From RBG-16-57-11 sp964503145 (GTDB taxonomy: Bacteria; Chloroflexota; Anaerolineae; Anaerolineales; UBA4823), in contig CAZCYV010000005.1 of assembly GCA_964503145.1 (NCBI GenBank), positions 124,001 through 188,000 on the forward strand: a stretch of DNA of 64,000 nt, in the 5' to 3' direction. Shown here piece after piece: positions 59,649-64,000 of the stretch. How positions within the stretch are numbered: position 1 is the stretch's first letter; each line of letters starts with the position of its first letter. The notes below the pieces were generated by a model. The model ran no database searches. It was not told the DNA's origin and was given only the letters and a program-made list of their open reading frames with translations. The position numbers and the translations under genes were made by a program.

Positions 59649-61127
59649 GTGGATGAGTTGCCCAGCAATTCGGCTTACCCATCGACCAGCCTGGCGCGCC
59701 GGACGATCCGCTCGTTGACCTGGAACACCATTGCCAATTTGCTCACTCTGCCGATCAGCTTTCTGCAGAGCATCTTGGTGGCGAGGTTGCTGCCGGTGGA
59801 GGCCTTTGGCGTTTTTGGCGGAGTGGCTGCTTTTACCACGCTGTGTTACGCTTTTTTCGAATTCGGATTGGGGGCGGCTGCGCTTCACAGAGCGCCGGAG
59901 ACTGAGGATGAAGAACGCACGATGGCCATCTTGTTCACCCTGCGCCTGGTTTCCCTATCCATTGGCGCAGCGTTCTTGGTCGTCGTATCGTTGGTTTTCT
60001 TGAGCGATCTGCGTCGCCAGGTGCTGATCGTGCTGGCGCTTTCCGCGTGGGCCTTGCGTTTGACGACGGTCGGGCAGATACTTCTCATCCGGCGGGTGGA
60101 ACATCGCCGCCTGGCGGTGATGGATATTGTGCAAACCGTCCTGGTGTTCATCCTGGTGGTATGGGTAGCCACGGCGACCAGATCGATCTGGACGTTGACG
60201 GTCGCGCCGATCGTGCAAGCCCTGGTTTATTCGGTGGTGCTCTACGTCTGGAGGCCGGTGTGGAGGCCGCGCCTGGCCTGGGAAAGATCCGCTGTGCGGT
60301 ACTTCTTGCGCTTTGGTTGGCGCACAGTCACCGGTACGACGCTGGGGGTGGCGCTGGATCAGGTGGATGACCTTTGGACGAACGTGTATCTGGGTGATTT
60401 GAGGTTGGGTTTTTACTCCAGAGCTTACCGCTTTGCCATTTACCCCCGCATGCTCCTCTCAGAGCCGGTAAATACCCTGTCGTTGGGCATTTATGCGGAG
60501 CTGAAACACGATCGACAGCGTCGCTCGAAAGCGTTTTTCCAGGTGAACGCTTTGCTGGTGCGGAGCGGGTTTATGCTGGCGGGGTGGCTGGCGTTGATCG
60601 CGCCGCATTTCATTCGGATATTTCTGGGTGAACGCTGGTTGCCGATGTTGGCGGCCTTTCAACTGATGTTGATTTACACCATGTTCGACCCCATGAAGCT
60701 GACCATCGCCAATTTGCTCATCGCCGTGGGTGAGCCGGAAAAGGTCAGTCAGACCAGGCTGGTGCAGTTGCTCACATTGATTGCGGGGCTGTATCTGCTC
60801 GGGCCGAGATGGGGAATCGCAGGCGTGGCGCTTGCAGTAGACTCGATGCTGGTGATCGGGATTGGATTGTTGCTCTGGCGAGCGCGAGTTCATGTGGATG
60901 TGTCATTGCCGAGGTTATTTGCCGCACCGACCGTCGCGTTGATCCTAGGGATTGCTGGCACCACTTTGACAGGGCGAATGATGCCTGCCAGCGCCAGCGA
61001 CTGGCAATTCTTGTTCGCAAAGAGCCTGACTTTCATCCTGATCTACGGCGGATTTCTATTGGCGCTCGAAAAACGCCCATTGCAAGAGGCTGTGCAGAGC
61101 GTTTTCACCATCAGCCGAAATCCATAA
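59649..61127 (+). CDS. Polysaccharide flippase (Wzx/MOP type)
   Basis: A 492-residue membrane protein with about twelve hydrophobic helices, of the oligosaccharide flippase family. It has SLTWNTIANLLTLPISFLQSILV near residue 17 and LPVEAFGVFGGVAAFTTLCYAFFEFGLG just after, then the usual central loop with YLGDLRLGFYSRAYRFAIYPRMLL. It should move lipid-linked glycan across the membrane. The start is GTG 59649, seven bases after TATACT and without a ribosome site. The GT2 gene follows after 10 bases. Confidence 0.88.
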   Translation: MDELPSNSAYPSTSLARRTIRSLTWNTIANLLTLPISFLQSILVARLLPVEAFGVFGGVAAFTTLCYAFFEFGLGAAALHRAPETEDEERTMAILFTLRLVSLSIGAAFLVVVSLVFLSDLRRQVLIVLALSAWALRLTTVGQILLIRRVEHRRLAVMDIVQTVLVFILVVWVATATRSIWTLTVAPIVQALVYSVVLYVWRPVWRPRLAWERSAVRYFLRFGWRTVTGTTLGVALDQVDDLWTNVYLGDLRLGFYSRAYRFAIYPRMLLSEPVNTLSLGIYAELKHDRQRRSKAFFQVNALLVRSGFMLAGWLALIAPHFIRIFLGERWLPMLAAFQLMLIYTMFDPMKLTIANLLIAVGEPEKVSQTRLVQLLTLIAGLYLLGPRWGIAGVALAVDSMLVIGIGLLLWRARVHVDVSLPRLFAAPTVALILGIAGTTLTGRMMPASASDWQFLFAKSLTFILIYGGFLLALEKRPLQEAVQSVFTISRNP

Positions 61128-61137
61128 TCCTGCATCT

Positions 61138-62097
61138 ATGATGGCTCCGCAAATCTCTGTCTGCATCTGTACACACAACCGCGCCGGGTTGCTGCAGCGC
61201 GCCCTGGAGAGCCTGTGCGTTCAAAAAATGCCTCTCGAACAATTCGAGGTGATCGTCGTCGATAACTGTTCGACCGATGAGACCCGTGTGGCGGTCGAGG
61301 AATTTGCCCGTCGCCTCCCCAATCTGCGCTATCATTATGAGTCGCGCCTGGGCGTTGCGCATGCCAGAAATCGCGGATGGATGGAAGCGCGGGGTCCCTA
61401 TGTTGGATATTTGGACGATGACGCTGTGGCTCCGCCAGAATGGCTCGGTATCGCCACAGAGGTGATACAGTTGCATGGGCCTGATCTGTTCGGTGGGCCA
61501 TTCTTGCCGATCTATGACCAACCGAAGCCGGAGTGGTTCAAGGACGCGTATGGGGCCTTCGACCTGGGTCAGCAGGCCAGAGCGCTCAGCTCTCACGATG
61601 AGTTTCTCTGCGCCAGCAATCTGTTCGCTCGCAAGGAGTTGCTCGAGCAAATCGGCGGCTTTCCTCCCACTCTGGGGATGCGCGGCAAGCGGATCGGTTA
61701 TGGGGAAGAGACTGCTTTCATTCGCAAGGTGCGCCAGGAGAGGCCAGAAGCCGTGATCTTTTACGAGCCACGATTGGCGGTCAAGCATCTCGTTCGTGCG
61801 GAGAAGTATCGCCTCGCCTGGCAAATTCGCAATCGGTTTTACCAAGGTAGAGATGGCTATCTTACGTTTGCAGAAGGTGAGCATCGGATGACGTTGCGCC
61901 ATGTCCTGGGGATTCTGGCTTTACCATTTGTCACGGCTTTCGAAACCACTGTGGGCGTCCTGTTGCGCGATCGGCGTGCATTTCCCCATGCTCAGAATTA
62001 TTGTTACGAGCGCGTGTTGCAGCGGGTGGCGACTTTCGGCAAATTATACGAGCGGCTGCGTTGCGTACTCAGGGCTATGGTGGGTGTAGATGAGTGA
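61138..62097 (+). CDS. GT2-family glycosyltransferase
   Basis: A 319-residue GT-A enzyme. The family start ISVCICTHNRAGLLQRALESL is followed by FEVIVVDNCSTDETR, the RLGVAHARNRGWMEARGPYVGYLDDDAVAPPEW region with the metal-binding DDD, and YGEETAFIRKV for the acceptor aspartate/glutamate site. A short hydrophobic region near residue 265 (HVLGILALPFVTAFETTVGV) could hold it at the membrane. Its end overlaps the next gene by 8 bases. ATG 61138 and 61141 are both possible starts. Confidence 0.9.
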   Translation: MMAPQISVCICTHNRAGLLQRALESLCVQKMPLEQFEVIVVDNCSTDETRVAVEEFARRLPNLRYHYESRLGVAHARNRGWMEARGPYVGYLDDDAVAPPEWLGIATEVIQLHGPDLFGGPFLPIYDQPKPEWFKDAYGAFDLGQQARALSSHDEFLCASNLFARKELLEQIGGFPPTLGMRGKRIGYGEETAFIRKVRQERPEAVIFYEPRLAVKHLVRAEKYRLAWQIRNRFYQGRDGYLTFAEGEHRMTLRHVLGILALPFVTAFETTVGVLLRDRRAFPHAQNYCYERVLQRVATFGKLYERLRCVLRAMVGVDE

Positions 62098-64000
62098 TCT
62101 GTCGCTGGACCAATATCCGCCGGTCGTCGTCTTTGCCTATAACCGGCCTGCCAAATTGCGCCGAGTGCTGGCGGCTTTGCGCAATCAGGACTTGCCACGC
62201 TTGCTGGTTTTCGTGGATGGGCCGCGAAGCGAGGAAGACGAGCGCAACGTAAAGGCCTGCCAGGCGTTGGCGCAAAATGTGGATTGGGCTGAGACCAAGG
62301 TCTATTGCAGCGAAGTAAACCAGGGGCCAGGCGGTTTCCTGGCTCACATCTCGTTTGTTCTGAACCGTTACCCTGCGGCGGTTTTCCTGGAGGATGACTG
62401 CCTGCCTGTCGCCGGTTTTTACGAGTTCATGCGCCAGGCGCTCATGCACTATTGGGATCAAAAACGCGCCTTCTCCATCGGCGGTTACCAACACTTGCCT
62501 GCAGAGTTCTTTCGTGGCTATCCCTACACTCTGGTTTGCGGGGCGCGCTTCATTGGATGGGGTTGGGCGACCTGGAAGGATCGCTGGCTCGAAGCCTGGC
62601 CGTTTATCCAGGACTATCGGAGTCTTTTCGACCGTCTGACGCGGATTCCTGAGATCGCCGGGCGAGATGTGCCCATCCTCGCCCGTCAAATGGCTGCCGG
62701 GGAGGCGATCGATAACTGGGATCTGCGCGTCACCCTGGCAACCTTGTGGCTTCGAAAAGTGCATCTTCTGCCGGTGCAGGGAGTGGTGCGCAACATTGGC
62801 CTGGATCTCTCTGGACTACATCACAGCCTGACCAACGTGTTGCGGGCGTTGCTGCTGCATAATCGCAATGTGGGATCATGCGCCCCACAGGAGATCATCT
62901 GGCCGGATGACATTGCGCCCAACTGCGAATATATCACCGGCCTGCGCGATTTCGTCACCCGCGCTCAGGGGATCAATTTGCGCCGCAAGATACAGCGCGG
63001 GCGTGTGCTCTTTCGCCGTTATGTCTGGCCGCGGCGTGAAGTCTTACGGGATTTGACTCTACCGGGTACGCCCAGACCAGCCAGACGGGCGTTGCTCTCT
63101 TATATCGTTTATCCCTTCTTCATTCCAGAGGATGACCCGCGCTATTTCAACCATACGAACATCTGGCATGCACGCGCCATCGTCGAAATCCTGAACCAAC
63201 TGGGCTATATTGTCGATGTGATCGACTATCGCGACCGGGGGCCGCTTCTTCGTCGGGATTACGATCTGTTCATCGGGCATGGCGGTGTAAATTTCGAGTC
63301 GATCTGTCGGCAACTGCCCGAAACCACCCGCAAGATCTTTTTCACCACCGGCAGTTATTGGGAGTATCATAATCAGCAAGAGCGGGCACGGTTCGACGCT
63401 TTGGAACAACGCCGCGGCGTTCGTTTACCGTTGGATCGCTATATTCGGCACAGCGAAGAGATGGCTTTGCAGCTTGCAGATGGCGTGATCGGCCTGGGCA
63501 ATCAAGTCACCCGGCAGACTTATGCCGGCTTTGAGCGGGTGATGATGCTCAACGGCACTGCGTTGTATGATGATCACCTGGATTGGTGCCCCAAAGATTT
63601 CAGCAACAGCCGCGAGCATTTTTTGTTCTATGCCGGTTCGGGCAATGTGCATAAAGGCCTTGATCTACTGCTAGAGGCCTTTTCCGGCCTGCGGCAGCAC
63701 TTGTGGATCAGCACCCGCATGGACCCGAGTTTTGTCCGCGTGTATGCGCGTGAGCTGAATGATTTGCCCAATATTCACCTGCTGGGCTGGGTGCAGCCGC
63801 GCTCGCAATCTTTTTATCGGATGATGCACCGCTGCGCTTTCAGCCTGTTGCCTTCGTGTAGCGAAGGGCAGTCCCAGTCGATTGTGGAGACGATGAACCA
63901 GGGGTTGATCCCTATTGTCAGTCGCGAATCCGGCTTGGATGTCGAAGGATATGGATTGTACATCGAGCCATGCACGATTGAGCACATTGCCTCAATGGTC
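62090..64000 (+). CDS. Two-domain glycosyltransferase (GT-A plus GT-B), 3' end outside window
   Basis: A frame open for all 637 codons from ATG 62090 to the window edge. Residues 1 to about 260 form a GT-A domain like GNT-I-type or nucleotide-diphospho-sugar transferases: VVVFAYNRPAKLRRVLAAL, then VFLEDDCLPVAGFYEF with the acidic metal motif, then FIGWGWATWKDRW. From about 330 a GT-B domain follows, with NHTNIWHARAIVEILNQLG, FLFYAGSGNVHKGLDLLLEAF and LLPSCSEGQSQSIVETMNQG near the E-x7-E site. The C-terminus is cut. It shares the cluster's orientation and probably builds the same surface glycan. Confidence 0.85.
   Translation, partial: MSDLSLDQYPPVVVFAYNRPAKLRRVLAALRNQDLPRLLVFVDGPRSEEDERNVKACQALAQNVDWAETKVYCSEVNQGPGGFLAHISFVLNRYPAAVFLEDDCLPVAGFYEFMRQALMHYWDQKRAFSIGGYQHLPAEFFRGYPYTLVCGARFIGWGWATWKDRWLEAWPFIQDYRSLFDRLTRIPEIAGRDVPILARQMAAGEAIDNWDLRVTLATLWLRKVHLLPVQGVVRNIGLDLSGLHHSLTNVLRALLLHNRNVGSCAPQEIIWPDDIAPNCEYITGLRDFVTRAQGINLRRKIQRGRVLFRRYVWPRREVLRDLTLPGTPRPARRALLSYIVYPFFIPEDDPRYFNHTNIWHARAIVEILNQLGYIVDVIDYRDRGPLLRRDYDLFIGHGGVNFESICRQLPETTRKIFFTTGSYWEYHNQQERARFDALEQRRGVRLPLDRYIRHSEEMALQLADGVIGLGNQVTRQTYAGFERVMMLNGTALYDDHLDWCPKDFSNSREHFLFYAGSGNVHKGLDLLLEAFSGLRQHLWISTRMDPSFVRVYARELNDLPNIHLLGWVQPRSQSFYRMMHRCAFSLLPSCSEGQSQSIVETMNQGLIPIVSRESGLDVEGYGLYIEPCTIEHIASMV

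Overview
The window is a contiguous piece of a bacterial chromosome of moderately high GC. It most likely comes from the phylum Chloroflexota, probably an Anaerolineae-type anaerobe. This placement is inference from gene content, not from a marker search. The content behind it: a CarD regulator next to a small RRM protein, a PAC2 protein, a GerW/YtfJ-like protein in a non-sporulation operon, Lgt with lipobox lipoproteins, a tungsten-type aldehyde:ferredoxin oxidoreductase, LiaF-like envelope proteins and a DUF4032-like/universal-stress fusion. No insertion sequence, phage, tRNA or CRISPR array is visible. The genes are densely packed with many ATGA-type overlaps.

Layout. 1-2.7 kb: minus-strand housekeeping genes (membrane protein fragment, CarD, RRM protein, PAC2). 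2.8-8.0 kb: a plus-strand envelope run (two unknowns, GerW-like protein, CDP-alcohol phosphatidyltransferase, Lgt, ABC-2 exporter whose permease carries a SpoIIM-like C-terminus). 8.1-12.6 kb: an MBL-fold hydrolase, the RNase P RNA gene on the minus strand, then a zinc regulon (Fur/Zur repressor with its own box, ZnuA, ZnuC, ZnuB). 12.6-20.3 kb: uvrB, iron alcohol dehydrogenase, patatin, metallophosphoesterase, a DUF4032-like/USP fusion and an unknown. 20.4-24.6 kb: three LiaF-like membrane proteins around a nicotinate phosphoribosyltransferase.

24.7-37.9 kb is a deoxyhexose regulon. A sugar ABC importer runs leftward. A LacI-family repressor, L-fucose isomerase, rhamnulokinase, rhamnulose-1-phosphate aldolase, L-rhamnose isomerase, AOR and a FucA-like aldolase run rightward. 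Each arm has a TTGACA-17-TANAAT-type promoter with the same 14-bp operator (TGTAANCGNTTACA) just after the -10, so one repressor probably controls both. The aldolases yield DHAP and L-lactaldehyde, and the AOR is a reasonable candidate to oxidise the aldehyde.

38.0-40.2 kb: agmatine deiminase and putrescine carbamoyltransferase. 40.5-45.2 kb: an aldose-epimerase-like protein, a cytidylyltransferase/GHMP-kinase fusion, a GDP-mannose 3,5-epimerase-like protein, a PII-like protein and a Ca2+/cation antiporter. 45.2-48.5 kb (minus): a secreted protein behind a structured leader, a trypsin-like protease with a stand-alone copy of its N-terminal domain, a holin-family membrane protein and a truncated relic of a second one. 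48.6-57.2 kb (plus): REC-like/DUF309 protein, Clp1-type polynucleotide kinase, nitroreductase, leucyl aminopeptidase, acyltransferase-like protein, MFS transporter, alpha-glucosidase, zinc ribbon and DUF1269 proteins. 57.3-64 kb: a surface-glycan cluster (two GT4 enzymes leftward; flippase, GT2 and a two-domain glycosyltransferase rightward, the last cut by the window edge).

No single locus is an obvious complete new defence or mobile system. The best candidates for undescribed biology are the nucleotidyltransferase/kinase plus GME cassette, the protease with its detached domain, the ABC-2/SpoIIM fusion, the DUF4032-like/USP fusion, the AOR linked to deoxysugar breakdown, the structured leader near 46.2 kb and a recurring leaderless-start arrangement.
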